Source: Mesaphorura yosii (lineage: Eukaryota; Arthropoda; Collembola; Poduromorpha; Tullbergiidae). From it: 64,000 bases of DNA. Below the pieces are notes generated by a model. It searched no databases. It was not told the DNA's origin and saw nothing but the letters and a program-made list of their open reading frames with translations. The stretch lies in assembly GCA_009869945.1 (NCBI GenBank), contig WIXG01000313.1, positions 1-64,000 of the forward strand, read 5' to 3'. Every line of letters starts with the position of its first letter. Within the stretch, counting starts at the first letter, position 1. Positions 25,067 through 36,883 of this stretch are shown here, piece after piece. Both the position numbers and the translations under genes were made by a program.

Positions 25067-27383
25067 ATGGATTTACTGACCCGCACAACTCTTCTGTTGG
25101 TTGTATGGTCAACCGTTGGCGTGGATGTGCGCGTAAACTCGCAGAATTATTATCTCCCTTGGCCCTATTACTACCAAACTCGGTCACCATCTTCGCCTTC
25201 CACGCCGAGCCCTACAGAAGCCTCGCTCCAGGATCTCTACTCCGAACTCTTCCGGCAACCTGGCGGGGGCGCACGCGAGCGTCAGCCGACGACGCTGACA
25301 GCGTTGGCGCTCGAATCGTGCGCGGCCCGCGCCCGTGCTCAAATCCCCGCCGACGTCTTGCGCGTGCTTCGCAATCCGAATCTGACCCGCTATGGTTACA
25401 GCTTCGGGAACACCGGCACGACGACGACGAGACTCGGCGCTCACGCTCAAACCGTGCACAATCTGCTGCTGGAATCACCTACGGCGAGGGACGCCATCTG
25501 CACCGCTCACGCGCTGCGAGACCGTACGGGCATCAGACGGCTCGCTTGGCTCCGTGGCGTCATAAGCGCAACGATTAGTCGGCCCGACATGGCTTCGCTT
25601 GTCCAGCCCCTGGAAGATTTGTCCAGCCCGAACGGAGCGCCGTCGGGTATATGCAGAATGCTGAACGGCAGCGCCAGCAGCAGCATAACGTACACTTACT
25701 CGCCTGAGAACAAGCTCTGGTATTGGCGCGAGGATTTGGCGCTGAATTTGAACCACTGGAACTGGCATCGAATCAGTGGCTTCGACGAAGAAGACGGCGA
25801 CAGCAGTCTGTCACAAATGCAAACGCGGGCGGACAGCAGAAAAAGCGAGCTATTTTATTTCTTCCACCACGGAATCCTTGCTCGCTACCACGCAGAGCGG
25901 CTAGCAAACGGATTGGCGCCTGTCGAGGGAATGTTTCTGCGTGCGGGACAGCCGCCGCCTTCGCCGTATCATGCGATTTCATTGCAACAGGCTCAAAATT
26001 TGATGGAGATTATAGCAAATCGGGCCGTGATTGATGTAAGTGATTTAAAAATCATACAGCCATCCTTTCCTTTACACGAAAATTACGTTGTGTCTTCGTG
26101 ACGGTGTCGCAGAAAAATAGCCGAACAATCCAGCTGGACTCGAAAATCGGAATCGACGTGCTCAGTCAAGTTTTAGGCCTTGAAAATGGCACGGCACCGG
26201 ACATGGAAGCAGCCACCGTATTAAGAGACCCGATTTTCTACGCGTACTACGCTCCAATTGATGAAGTATTCGACCAGTACAAGCGTGCGCTCGTGCCTTA
26301 CACGCCAGAAGGGGTAAAGCCACCAATAAATCGCTTCGTTTATCGGCTTGTCCACATATGCAAGCATTGAATGCATGGTTTGCTCTCTTACAGGATGAAT
26401 GGCCACTGCACTGGCCTCAAATCGAAGTTACAGCCGTCCGCGTCGAGACTCAAGACCAGCCTTCGCTTGGGTCCAACAAACTCATCACTTTCTGGCATTA
26501 TCCGTCCATGGACTCGGACGAGGATGCCAGAAGCGGAAGCGATTCCATGCTGCGTTGTGCCAGACAGCTGCTGGATCACAAGCCGTTCACGTACCACATT
26601 GAAATCAATCGGCGCACCGACACCGGCGCTGCTGCAGGCGCTTTCATCAACGGTTGGGGCTGGGCACAGAAGGCCACCGTCCACATCTTTATGGCGCCAC
26701 GGTTCGACGCTGACGGGGAGCGGTACTCGATGGCCGATCAGCGGAAGCTCTTCTTCCCGATGGACGCATTCACAGTGGAGCTCCGACCGGGGCGGAATCT
26801 GATAGAGCGGAGGAGCGAGGATTCCACGCTCACAACGCAAATGCAAATGACACAGACGCAAACGCACGTTTGTAGCGCCTGCGGATGGCCACACCATTTG
26901 CTCCTGCCCAAAGGCACTTCGAAAGGGCAGGTTTTCGATTTATTTGTCATGGTCACGAATGACAATGTCAATTCATTTCTTGCGACGACAACAACGAGTA
27001 CGACGGGGACGCTCTGTCCCCCGGCGTCGATTTACTGCGAGGCTCACCGCGGCGGCGACTGGGTCGGCAACGCCCGACCAATGAATTACCCATTCGACAG
27101 GCTTCCCTACTCCGTCCCAGTCACTGACGGCTTCAGCAACACATTCAACAATGCCCAATTTCAATTCTGGCCATCTTTCCAGTACAGCAATGACAACAAT
27201 CGTACGTACAACGATGGCGGAGGCGGTAGCGGGCTGAGAATGGTGAAGGACCTCGACGAGTACATGAAAGGCGTGTCCAACATGGGCACGGCACAGGTGA
27301 TCATCACGCACGTGGACAACAGCATTTTGCATCCGCCGCTGCTTCCCTTTCATGACGCATGGGCTGGCTACGGTTTCGGTTAG
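25067..27383 (+). CDS. Secreted hemocyanin/prophenoloxidase-family protein lacking copper-B ligands
   Basis: Three exons (25067-26035, 26113-26313, 26394-27383), phase-0 introns, 719 residues. Start chosen at MDLLTRTTLLLVVW, a signal peptide, as in hemocyanins and unlike prophenoloxidases. Copper-A ligands are present: His 230 and His 234 in NHWNWH and His 267 in SELFYFFHHG. The copper-B region is not. The sequence passes from GIDVLSQVLGLENG straight to VLRDPIFYAYYAPIDEVF, so the roughly 30-residue segment normally carrying the first two copper-B His (LHNxGH) is deleted, and the third (FYRWH) is Tyr. The C-terminal immunoglobulin-like domain is intact (RDQRKLFFPMDAF-type core, CGWPHHLLLPKG, YPFDR). 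Oxygen binding or phenoloxidase activity is therefore not expected. A storage, structural or hormone-binding role like hexamerins or cryptocyanins is possible. Confidence 0.88.
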
Positions 27384-28076
27384 ACACAGAAGCCAGAGTC
27401 GAATCGAACATGGTTGATAGTACAATACAAATTTAAATGTGAAGCATGCGCGTCGCGCATGTAAATAAAATAAAAATAGAAATACCAGCATTATCTTATT
27501 TGAATGAACATGATTAGATAACTAGATCATCAAAATCGTCGCAAATACAAGCAGCCCGCTGATAAGGCGCCTTTGCAAATTCCGGGAACGGGAAAAAATT
27601 ATTATTTTGATTCACGAATTGGCATTTGGCGTATTTTGTCATGATTCACGAGATGATGATGGAATCTATTATGTATGCGCGTTTCAATTAATTAATGAGT
27701 CAAAAGCCCAGGTTCCTATTAAATGCAATTCATCACGAATCACGTTGATCGTTGAGAGCTCAACTAAATCAGACTCAGCTCGCCATCGCGACGGCGCGTG
27801 AATGCCTGTCGATTGTATGCAAGATAAGGAGAGCCTTCTGATGGGCCTCACTGATGGCTGCTGCAAGCAAGGCTCTAGTTTCGTAACATCCGTTTATAAA
27901 TAGAGCGTTTGGATCGAGAATGATTAATGCATTAACTTTAAGTAGTTGAGCAGCAGTCTGCTGACTGCCAATTTATTGTGATTTGAATCTCGTCGGACGG
28001 TGGAGGAGAAAAATACGACAGCAACAGCAGTGGTAGCGGCTCGATTCTTCTGACGACGAAGGAGCAGACAAAGAAG
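27384..28076. other. Intergenic between hemocyanin-like gene and chitin synthase
   Basis: Holds the probable 3' untranslated region of the hemocyanin-like gene (AATAAAATAAAAATA-type polyadenylation sequence near 27464-27480) and the promoter/5' region of the chitin synthase. A TATAAA-like motif lies near 27895. No other coding signal. Confidence 0.5.
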
Positions 28077-31000
28077 ATGCCCAGCGCCAGCGAGGGCCTC
28101 ACGTTGGGGTCGGGCGCGGAGCCGGACGAAGAAAATGCACATGAGCATGAGCGCCAGAGGAGACGAAGGTATGCATGCCACTTTTCTCATGCCGCCACGA
28201 GTCATAAAGTCATTTTCTTACACGACGGTAAGAAATTTAGAGATTTATGTACTCAGTTCCGAGGAGAGTTTGACGACCGGAGATTGGAATACGCCGATCG
28301 AAAAGCCATCCACCCGCGACGAGCGTGCTACTGAAGACGGCCGGGCTTTCGTCCTCGCTGTGAAAGGACTCAAGGTAAGAAGACTCAAAGCTCCGCTCAG
28401 CTCCACTCAAAAATCCTTACCCTTGATTTGCACTGATTCATAAGGCCAAATTTGCCAATTTTTGCTAGCTCTTCTCGTACCCGCTCATTTTCGTCCTTCT
28501 TCTCCTCAGCACCGTCGTCGCCAAAGTCACACTGCTCCTGATGAGCTCACAACTGTCCCCGAATCACTCGACGCGCTACTGCGCCGGAAAAACGGACAAC
28601 CTCGAAGTCCGTAGCCCTGAACTGCAGCGCATTCTCTGGTCTTGGGCGATCACATTCTGTTTTCTACTCCCGGAGGTGCTCATTCTCCTTCGCTCAATGC
28701 GGATCTGCATTTTTAAGGATGTGGCGTGGCCGACATTTGCGGAATTTGTGATTCCGCTGCTGTGCGAGACCTGCCACGTGGTCGGACTCTCTCTACTTGT
28801 GTTCGTGGTGCTTCCTGAGCTGGACGCCATCGGTGGCCTCATGGTGACGCACGCGGTCTTTCTCTTACCGGTTGTGTTGGGGCTCCTGACACGAGTGAAC
28901 GATTGGTTCGTCATGCGTATGCTTTCGCGTGCGCCTGCACCTGCCCGTGACCAAAATTCTAACATCGCTAAGGCACGCACGGCCGGGACCAGGTCGGACA
29001 GCCCCGGCGGCGAAGAGGAGATTCGATTCTGGTCCTGTGCGGCTGCTGACTTCATTGCCTTTCTCTTTCTAGTCTTGGGACTCGTGATTTGGCCGGTGTT
29101 CTGGCACCAGCCGGACGGCAGCGGCTACAGCCATGGCCATGGCTACCTGCTTCCCGTCGCCTCCCTCCTGACTTCATTCGGGTGGTGGGAAAATTACGTG
29201 ACCTGCATTCCGAGGGGACGAGCCAAGAAGGAGAAGAATGCTGGTCCTGATCTCGAACAGCCGGATCAGCACAGTTTGACACCCAAGCCAAAATTCCGTG
29301 AGTTAATGGCAGGTGTGTTCTTATTTCTTGGTGCACATGAATTTTACGAATTCGCGAATTTTCAGACCCGCTCATTTGGCTCTCCCGTGTCGACTTCGAT
29401 GCCAAAAGCCGATACGTGACGTACTTGTTCATCTCCGTCTGGAAATGCGGTCTCTTCATCGTCTCCATGGCGCTCTCGACGTGGATTCACGGCGGCGACG
29501 TGGCCCGCCTCTTCAGCGCCTTTTCAGCCGCGTTCAAATCACACCCGATCAACATAACCGAAATCCGTCCTCGCGTGGTTGAAAACAGTTTACCGGCAGG
29601 GGAGTGGCTACCAACTGTATTCGATGAGTACATGCTGGCATTTACAAGCTGGGACACGCCCTTTCTCGCGATTGGAACGCAAATGCTTGCTGCGTTCATC
29701 GCTTACGCGACGGCAAAATTCGCGTGTAAAATCGGAATTCAGAAGTTCAGCTTTGCGTTTCCGCTGGCGCTCACCGTTCCCGTTTCGCTGACATTCCTTG
29801 CGGGCGTGTGCGGCTCGAGAACGGAGAACGAATGCTTCTGGGAGTCGGTGCTGCCTAGTTACCTTTTCTGGACATGCCCGAAAGGGTCTGTCATGGATTT
29901 TATGTTCAAAAATGTAAGTTGCCCTTTCTTGACCAGTCGTACTCAATTTAAGCATTGAATTTGCCCACAGGGTGGCTGGGTGTGGATTCTGTGGTTCGTC
30001 GCACAGACCTGGACGACCCGCCATATTTGGACCCCGACTTTCAAGCGACTAGAGCCGGTTGACGAGCTTTTTGTTGCACCGTTCTACAACGCGCTGCTAA
30101 TCGACCAGTCGCTGGCGCTCAACAGACGACGAAGACCTCGCGAGAAGAGGCCGCAAGGCGAAGGCGATGCGACGGACAGCGCCAGTGCAGGCGTGGGCAG
30201 ACAACAATACCGGAGACTCGGCAACGATGAAGCCCAAGGAGAATCCGAAGCGACGCCAACGGCCCAAGCCCGAGCGCAGGCCAGGGCGAGCCAAGACACC
30301 GACGCGGACACCATCCCAAAAATAAAAGCATGCGCAACACTTTGGCACGAGGAGCCCGAAGAAATGATGGAGCTGTTCAAGAGTATTCTGCGGATGGACA
30401 AAGACCAAAGCGAGAAGCAAATTGCGCGTGAGCTCGGCGACGACGAGCCGGACTTTTACGAGTACGAGACGCACATCATGTTTGATGACGCGTTCGAGAA
30501 GTTTACGTTGGCGGGGGCGAGAGCTACCAGGGTCCGCGACTCGCAGCCGCAGTACGTGCTGAACAAGTACGTGCAGAGCATGATCGAAACACTGCAGAGG
30601 GCAACGGAGGCCATACACGGAACGGACAATAAGCTGGACCGACCGAAAACGATCCCGACGCCGTACGGTGGGCGTGTGGAGTGGACGCTGCCTGGGCAGA
30701 CGAAGCTGTACTGCCACCTGAAGAATAAAGACAAAATCAGAAACAAGAAGCGCTGGAGCCAAGTCATGTACATGTACTATCTCCTCTGCTTCAACCTCCC
30801 GCGGCGCGGGGGGAGGGCGATTGAGCAGAACACGTTCATCCTCGCGCTGGACGGCGACATCAACTTCAAGCCGAAGTCCGTGCAGAGACTTCTGGACTTA
30901 ATGAGAAAGAATCCGAAGCTGGGCGCCGCCTGCGGGCGGATTCACCCGGTCGGTTCCTCCTCGCTCATGGTTTGGTACCAGAAATTTGAGTACGCGATTG

Positions 31001-33323
31001 GGCACTGGTTTCAGAAGGCGACGGAGCACGTCATCGGTTGCGTCCTCTGCTCGCCAGGCTGCTTCTCTCTGTTCAGGGCGGCTGCGCTGACGGATGTCAA
31101 CGTCCTGAAACGTTACACGACCGAGCCGAGCGAGCCGGTCCACCATATTCAGTTCGACCAGGGCGAAGACCGGTGGCTCTGCACTTTGCTCTTGAAGCGA
31201 GGGTGGAAGATTGAGTACTCGGCCGCCTCCGACTCGTGGACACACTGCCCAGAGGAGTTTAATGCGTTCTTTGATCAACGGAGACGTTGGGCTCCGTCGA
31301 CTATGGCGAATATCATCGACCTTCTACGCAGCGCCGAGGAGACCGTCGAGAGCAACAGTGACATTTCCAGGCCCTACGTTTACTACCAGGTAATTTATTT
31401 ATAAACTAATTTATCGCAGCGTCACGTCCCTCATTTGCTACCTTCGTACTGAATCTTGTCCGTTAGATTGCGCTCATGGTCGGCTCGATTCTCGGACCCG
31501 GGACAATTTTTCTGATGCTCATCGGCGCGTTCAACGCCGCGTTTCGCATTGACAACACGACGGCGCTGATTTGGAACGCGATTCCAGTGGCGCTGTTTAT
31601 TCTGGTCTGCTTCCTGTTTGACAAGAAGGTTCAGCTGGCGGTCGCGCAGTTCCTCGCAGCGATTTACGTTCTCGTCATGGTCGCCGTGGTGGTGGCGCTG
31701 CTGATGCAGATAAAGGAGGACGGACCACTCGCCCCTTCGTCGCTCTTCTTCTTCGGGGTGGCCGCGTCTTTCATCCTCGCGGGTTTCCTGCACCCCGTCG
31801 AGGCCAGCTGTCTTCCGTACGGCATCGTGTACTACATCACGATTCCGACGATGTACATGATCCTCATAATTTATGCCCTCATGAACCTGCACGATGTGAG
31901 CTGGGGCACGAGAGACGCTAAGCCCACAACGGCGGCGGGAGGAGTCGAGGAAGGGAAGAAGCAAAAGGAGACTGGCGGCTTGTTCAGTCAATTTTTTACC
32001 AACTCGCCTAGCAACGGCAACGATATGGAGGGCTCTTTCGAATTCTCCTGCGCCGGGCTTTTCAAGCTGATGTGCTGCACGAAGCCGGTGACTGAAGACA
32101 AAATTCAGCTGCAGAGAATCGCCGAGAACCTGGCACATCTGAATGCTAAGCTGGAGAACAGCAGCAGCTTGGAGCACAACGAAAGCAGCAGCCACAGCCA
32201 CACCCACGCACCGTCCTCGGTGTTGGGAAGGGAACGGGAAGAGCAGCATGACGGGGACGGCAATGGCGACGAGATGTTTGTCGACGAAGACATCTACCCG
32301 AAGTGGGTCGAGGATCCCGCCCTGAAGAGAGCAGAGCCCGATTTCCTGGGGATGGACGAGCGCCAATTCTGGACGGAGCTCATCAGGACGTTCCTCACAC
32401 CGTACGAGACGGTAGCGCAGAAGAAGTACGAGGCGATTAAGAATCCGGAAGAGAAGAAGAAGAAAATTGAGGTACGGGATTTCCAAAATTTTGCCAGACA
32501 AAACACAGGACAAATAAAATTGTTGCCCATTTGCAGGAAGACAAGGAGGAACACAAACAAAAGATGTTGGACCTCCGCAACAAAATGGTACTCCTCTTCT
32601 TCATGCTCAATGCCGCCTTCGTGCTTGCCATCTTCCTTCTCCAGAATAATAAGGACACGATCCATATCGATTGGCCCTTCGACGTCAAATACAACATGAC
32701 GTACGTGGAAGGCCGCCCTGAAATCCAGCTGCACAAGGAGGCACTGAGTCTCGAGCCGATCGGGATCGTGTTTGTCTTTGTGTTTGCCATCATCATGCTG
32801 ATTCAATTCGTGTCGATGATTTTCCACCGATTCGGCACGCTCGAAGAGATACTCGCGTCCACGGACGTTGTGGACAAGAAGGAGCTCAGTGAAGTAGGGC
32901 TCGGTCTTAAATTGACGAGGATGGTACAGGACGGCGGCGGAACGACGCGGTCAAATACGCCGAATGTCGTAACACCCCAGAATCAGAATCGCGTCCCTTT
33001 GCGCTCAAACAGCAAAAAAGTTGTGCTGAATTTGCCGGCTCGGATACGGAAAGCCATTCAGAGGAAGAGAGATTGTAAGCGCCGCGCCTGCCTCTTTATT
33101 TTTGGTTCCTGCAATTCGCAATTCTCAATTACTAATTGCATGTTTTGCCTGCCACTTCCCAGCAGTCACCGCCCACAATGAAGATAATGAGTTTAGAAGC
33201 ACGCTCCAAGCTCTCGACCGGCGTAGATCCCGAAAGGAGGAGGCACAGCGACGTAGTGGCAATGCAATCTTGACAGCGGAGCCCGGTCCCAGCTCGTCAT
33301 TCTCTACGCTGCTGCACAATTAA
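28077..33323 (+). CDS. CHS: Chitin synthase
   Basis: Eight exons fit perfectly in phase: 28077-28168, 28257-28374, 28469-29297, 29366-29913, 29971-31389, 31467-32471, 32537-33074, 33166-33323. They encode 1568 residues, the usual length for arthropod chitin synthases. The enzyme is a multi-pass plasma-membrane GT2 glycosyltransferase that polymerises UDP-GlcNAc and exports chitin. Domain order is N-terminal helices, catalytic domain (KACATLWHE, RKRWSQVMYMYY-like block, LDGDINFKP, GRIHPVG, CSPGCFSLFR, DQGEDRWLCTLLL, QRRRW), then a helix cluster, the SWGTRD motif, and the last two helices with FHRFGTLEEILAST. The last acceptor is a CAGCAG tandem, so two isoforms differing by one residue are possible. 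The CHS1/CHS2 class cannot be assigned by eye. The N-terminus is short and could be alternative. Confidence 0.95.
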
Positions 33324-33451
33324 TTTTTATTTCGACAATCAACTTAAACTGAAGTCTGACCTTAAGAATCAATGCTCTGCACAAATGCTCTGTATGCAGT
33401 GAAATGCAAGAGTACTTAGAGTACAAGCTAATTATAATTAAAATTAAGGTA

Positions 33452-35388
33452 TTATGACTTGGTAATTGCAATCGGTTCTCGGGTCCGGGTCACGTATGAG
33501 CTGGCTGAATCGTCCCTAGAGCCCAGAACCCTGCGGTGAAGCCCGAAGGTGAGGAAACTCAGCACGAGGATGGCGACCAGGACGAGAAGAATGCCAAGAG
33601 TGGAGAAGAGCATCTGTTTGGCAAGTGAGTGGATGTCATCACGCAAGGATTTAAAGTAGTCAGCGCTCAGTCCATTGTCGATAGGGGCGGTAGTCGTGGT
33701 TGGCGTTGGCGCTTGCGTGGACGTTCCTGGTAGTCCATCATCTAGTGCGAGTGCGGCTTTCAGGGACTGGAAACTCATCGCATCCAGTCTGTACGTCTAA
33801 ATAGAGTCGAGAAGTCTCCGTTTACCACACAATAGCCAGAGTAATTTCTTCACCTACGGCCTTACCTCCTCCGTCCAGAGCACAGGGAACAAAATCTCTG
33901 GGAAATCCTTGAAGTATGAGGCCTCCTTGAGAGCTGGGGCTCCGACACGGATGTTCAGCTGGAACCGACGTTTGTAGTATAGAACAGTGCCACTTTTCTA
34001 AAAAAGGATGAAAATTGTGAATTGTGACTTCGGTCTTTTCAACCGCATTTGAATTTCGTGCACGTGCAAGGTAAAATGCTGCAGTCTCACCGTCTCGACC
34101 ACCCAATACGTAGGCTCATCGCCAGGCGATGGGTTCCTAACTTCGTCACCAACTCCGAGACCGACCCAATTTACGCTTTCCGAGTAGGACGGATGCGCAT
34201 TCCTGAATCTCGGCTGGGAAATTGCATACGGAGCTCCGAGGCTGCAGGTTTGAATGTCCAGGGCGCCGTCGGGCATGCAAACCGCACTTACGTCCGCTGG
34301 GTCAGTGCACCAGCAGTCGTGCTCTCGTGAGTAGTTCAGGAACGAGTCACCGAGCATGTACGGAGTCCCGGGCACGCCGGTCCCTTCGTACTCGTACGCG
34401 TCGTGGACTTTGTTGAGCATCACAGCACGGCAGAGCTCGGGGAGGTAGGCGAATAGCATGCTGGGGCTAGGGCCTGAGTCGCCGGACGACGGGGGAAATA
34501 CGAATCCGTCGGACGTCCCCCCGATTCCGTTGCAGGTCACGTCATTCCAGAAAGGCAAGCTGTCTTGCCTGTCCAGCGTAATGATTCCGCCATAGCCGGA
34601 GCCCGCAGCCGTTTGTACGCGAACTTCGCCGTAGTCTTTTCCTTGTTTCTGTAAGAAATTAGCAGAAATTAAAGATATGACGCACCTTCAAGCTGTGACT
34701 GTTTGTCAGTTACAGCTCACATTTTTAAAGTAGGAATATCTCCCGTCCTCAAACTCCTCAAATCCCTGCGGCGCATTCGGTCCGTTCAGCAGTCCTCCGA
34801 GGTACTCCTCGAATCGCACGTATTTCTCCGAGTCCATTCCGCCAAACATGACGTCCCGCACCGTATTTCTTCGAATCATGGCCTCGCCTTCGTCCTTAGT
34901 CAGCCATTCGATCTGCTCGGAGTCGATGTTCATGGCGGCAAGCCTCGTGCCGTAAATCTGCAAGAAAATCGTGAGACAGTGTGAGACGGCAACTCGCAGA
35001 TTAAGGCCAATAATTCCTTTCTTACCAGCAGCTGCAAATTCACGATATTGAACTCATCGACCTCCGTCAGCGGGGCCGACGCTGCCGGGTCGAAAGCGTA
35101 AAACTTTTGCTGTCGGAACTTGGCTGAGAGGTCGTCGAATTGCTGACTGACTTCAGTTTTCCGGTTCAGTATCCTGTACACGTATGGGCCGACTTCTTCC
35201 AGGCTTGGTTTTACAGTCTTCGGGTTGGCGAGGAATTCCGTAGGGTTTGTGACGTTAAACATGTACACACGAAGTTCCGACTCACCCGGGAAGTCCTGCC
35301 AGAGTTCGGCTGCACGCCAGATCGCCTGTACCTGCACCAGAGTTTGCCAGGCTACGAAAATTAGGAGAGAGCGTCCAAGCTTGGCCAT
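33452..35388 (-). CDS. CD36/SR-B family scavenger receptor
   Basis: Five exons (35388-35026, 34957-34721, 34648-34091, 33997-33866, 33796-33452), all phase 0, give 544 residues, the normal size for CD36, SNMP and croquemort-like proteins. These two-helix receptors bind lipids, lipoproteins or apoptotic cells. Seen: an N-terminal hydrophobic helix, YMFNVTNPTEF, EVGPYVYR, then GKDYG with CNGIGGTSDGFVFPP (typical CD36 core), CSLGAPYAISQPRF with HPSYSESV, several paired Cys, FPVLWTEE and a C-terminal membrane helix (STLGILLVLVAILVLSFLTFG) with a short tail. A Thr/Pro-rich linker (TQAPTPTTTTAP) lies before the last helix, which is unusual. Convergent with chitin synthase, about 130 bp apart. Confidence 0.9.
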
Positions 35389-35802
35389 GTTGTAAGTCTT
35401 CTATTGTAAAAGATTAAGTCTCAAACGTTGTTTTAGGAAGTCTAAGCCGAAAATGAAAGGGTTTTCGGATAGATCTTCCGAATAAATAAGTAAATTTCTG
35501 TATTGTTTATGCTATTAATAATTTTCCGGGCGAAGTCTGCCTTTTATCCTCAGTTGATCAGTCAAAAGTCACAAACGCCCTCCGATTCGCAATTATTAAA
35601 TTACCAGCCAGACTTGGGATTATTGAGTGGTCGTGATTAGAGTCACGTCCGCGATTCACGTCCGCTACTCACGCATCACGTTTACATCTGCGTGCTTGGT
35701 CGTGATTCGTGATCGAATCGTATTAGCTTTATTCAGTCTTTCGCCATTTTTGTTATAAATAAGCGCAGTTTACTCGAAAAGTCACGGGTATTTGTCCAGA
35801 GT
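35389..35802. other. Intergenic, no gene seen
   Basis: Lies upstream of the CD36-family gene and downstream of the broken SET gene. It contains a run of related GTCACG/CACGTCCG-type words near 35.62-35.69 kb, but no coding signal. Confidence 0.5.
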
Positions 35803-36345
35803 CTAGTCGTCCATCACCTCTGCGCCGTAGTCGAACCAAAACTCTTCGCCAGCTGCGATGTTCTTCGTCGCGAGAAACAAAAGCTGCATCTGGCCACGAT
35901 ACTGGACGGGAAACAGGTCCACATTCACTCGCCTCCAGCTGTGGTTGATGAGCGGGTAAAAGACGCCTGGCGGTCTGGATTCGGGTCCATCCTGCGCAAA
36001 TTAAATCAACTCATGCCATCCACGAATTACACATGTGCAGTTGGCAATTAGCAAATAAGCTGACCTGATCTCCTCGCCGAGCTGATGTACCTCAGAATGT
36101 AACCAAAATCGACCGTAACAGGCATCCTTCGCTTCGCCTCCGTCGCCTCCGCCTCGTCGATCCTTTCGTCGGGTCTGCCGTATTCGCAAATATACTCTCG
36201 AGCCTTGTAGGGATGGACGCCGAAGGCGGTTCGGTTCAGGATTGGGTCCGTCATGCAGGCTTTCCGAGTCCAGTTCGTGCTCGAGGCGGAAGGCGAGGTC
36301 TTCCGGGTTGGAGCTGAGGTAATGAAGCGTGTCGGTGCAGACGTC
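35803..36345 (-). pseudogene. Broken KMT5A-like SET-domain gene copy
   Basis: Closest relative by eye is the intact SET gene at 36.9-37.6 kb. One frame reads CTDTLHYLSSNPEDLAFRLE (paralogue: CTDTLHFMTTSPAELAFRLE). A second frame continues DPILNRT...YKAREYICEY then VDFGYILR, so a frameshift lies near 36245-36265. The 3' exon (35991-35803) encodes LINHSWRR, QLLFLATKNIAAGEEFWFDYG and stops early at DD. No splice pair joins the exons cleanly without dropping residues: candidate donors near 36055-36075 give phase 1 or 2 while the plain acceptor needs phase 0. The expected signal peptide and start codon were not found. The catalytic NHS and FDYG motifs survive. Probably a decayed duplicate, though sequencing error at the frameshift cannot be excluded. 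Confidence 0.7.
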
Positions 36346-36883
36346 TTAGGCATGGAAAAGCACGGCTGAGACATGTGGCAGGAATTCTTCGCAGTTTCCG
36401 CTGCTGGTTGCGTAAGAAATGAGAAACAAAACTTGAATCACGGCGTTTGGACAGAAAAAAAAGTGAATTTCGCTGAAGTTGCCAATTCAACCTTCGGCTT
36501 AAACCTTTGGCAGGAGAAAAAGGACAACCACCATTCCAACTGCAGCGGAGAGCAACACCCAGCAAAAATATTGACTCATTTCAGATTTCAGGCGAGAACG
36601 AACTACAAATTCATAAGCGAAAGCCTAAACTGGAATTTTGCCTATTGATTGATAAATGAGAAAATGTCTTATGCTTATTCCTTATGCTTTATGCAAATGA
36701 GCTTCCGTATCACATTTTCTCGACTGCCTGTCAGCTGTCCTTAATTGCCCGGCGTGAAACCAAAACCACTCACGAAGATTACAGCTATCATTAACCACCG
36801 TTGAACATACGCATTGGCAACATTTTAGGTGTCATTTAAAGTGAAATTCACAGTGCGACTCAATTAAGAATACGGCTTACATA
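36346..36883. other. Shared upstream region of the two SET genes
   Basis: Separates the divergently oriented SET copies. Open frames exist on both strands but none resembles the paralogous N-terminus or a signal peptide. It may hold a bidirectional promoter; no clear TATA box was picked. Confidence 0.45.

Noticed and set aside
29980-31300. Long minus-strand frames opposite chitin synthase
   Set aside because: Shadows of the coding strand without domain content.
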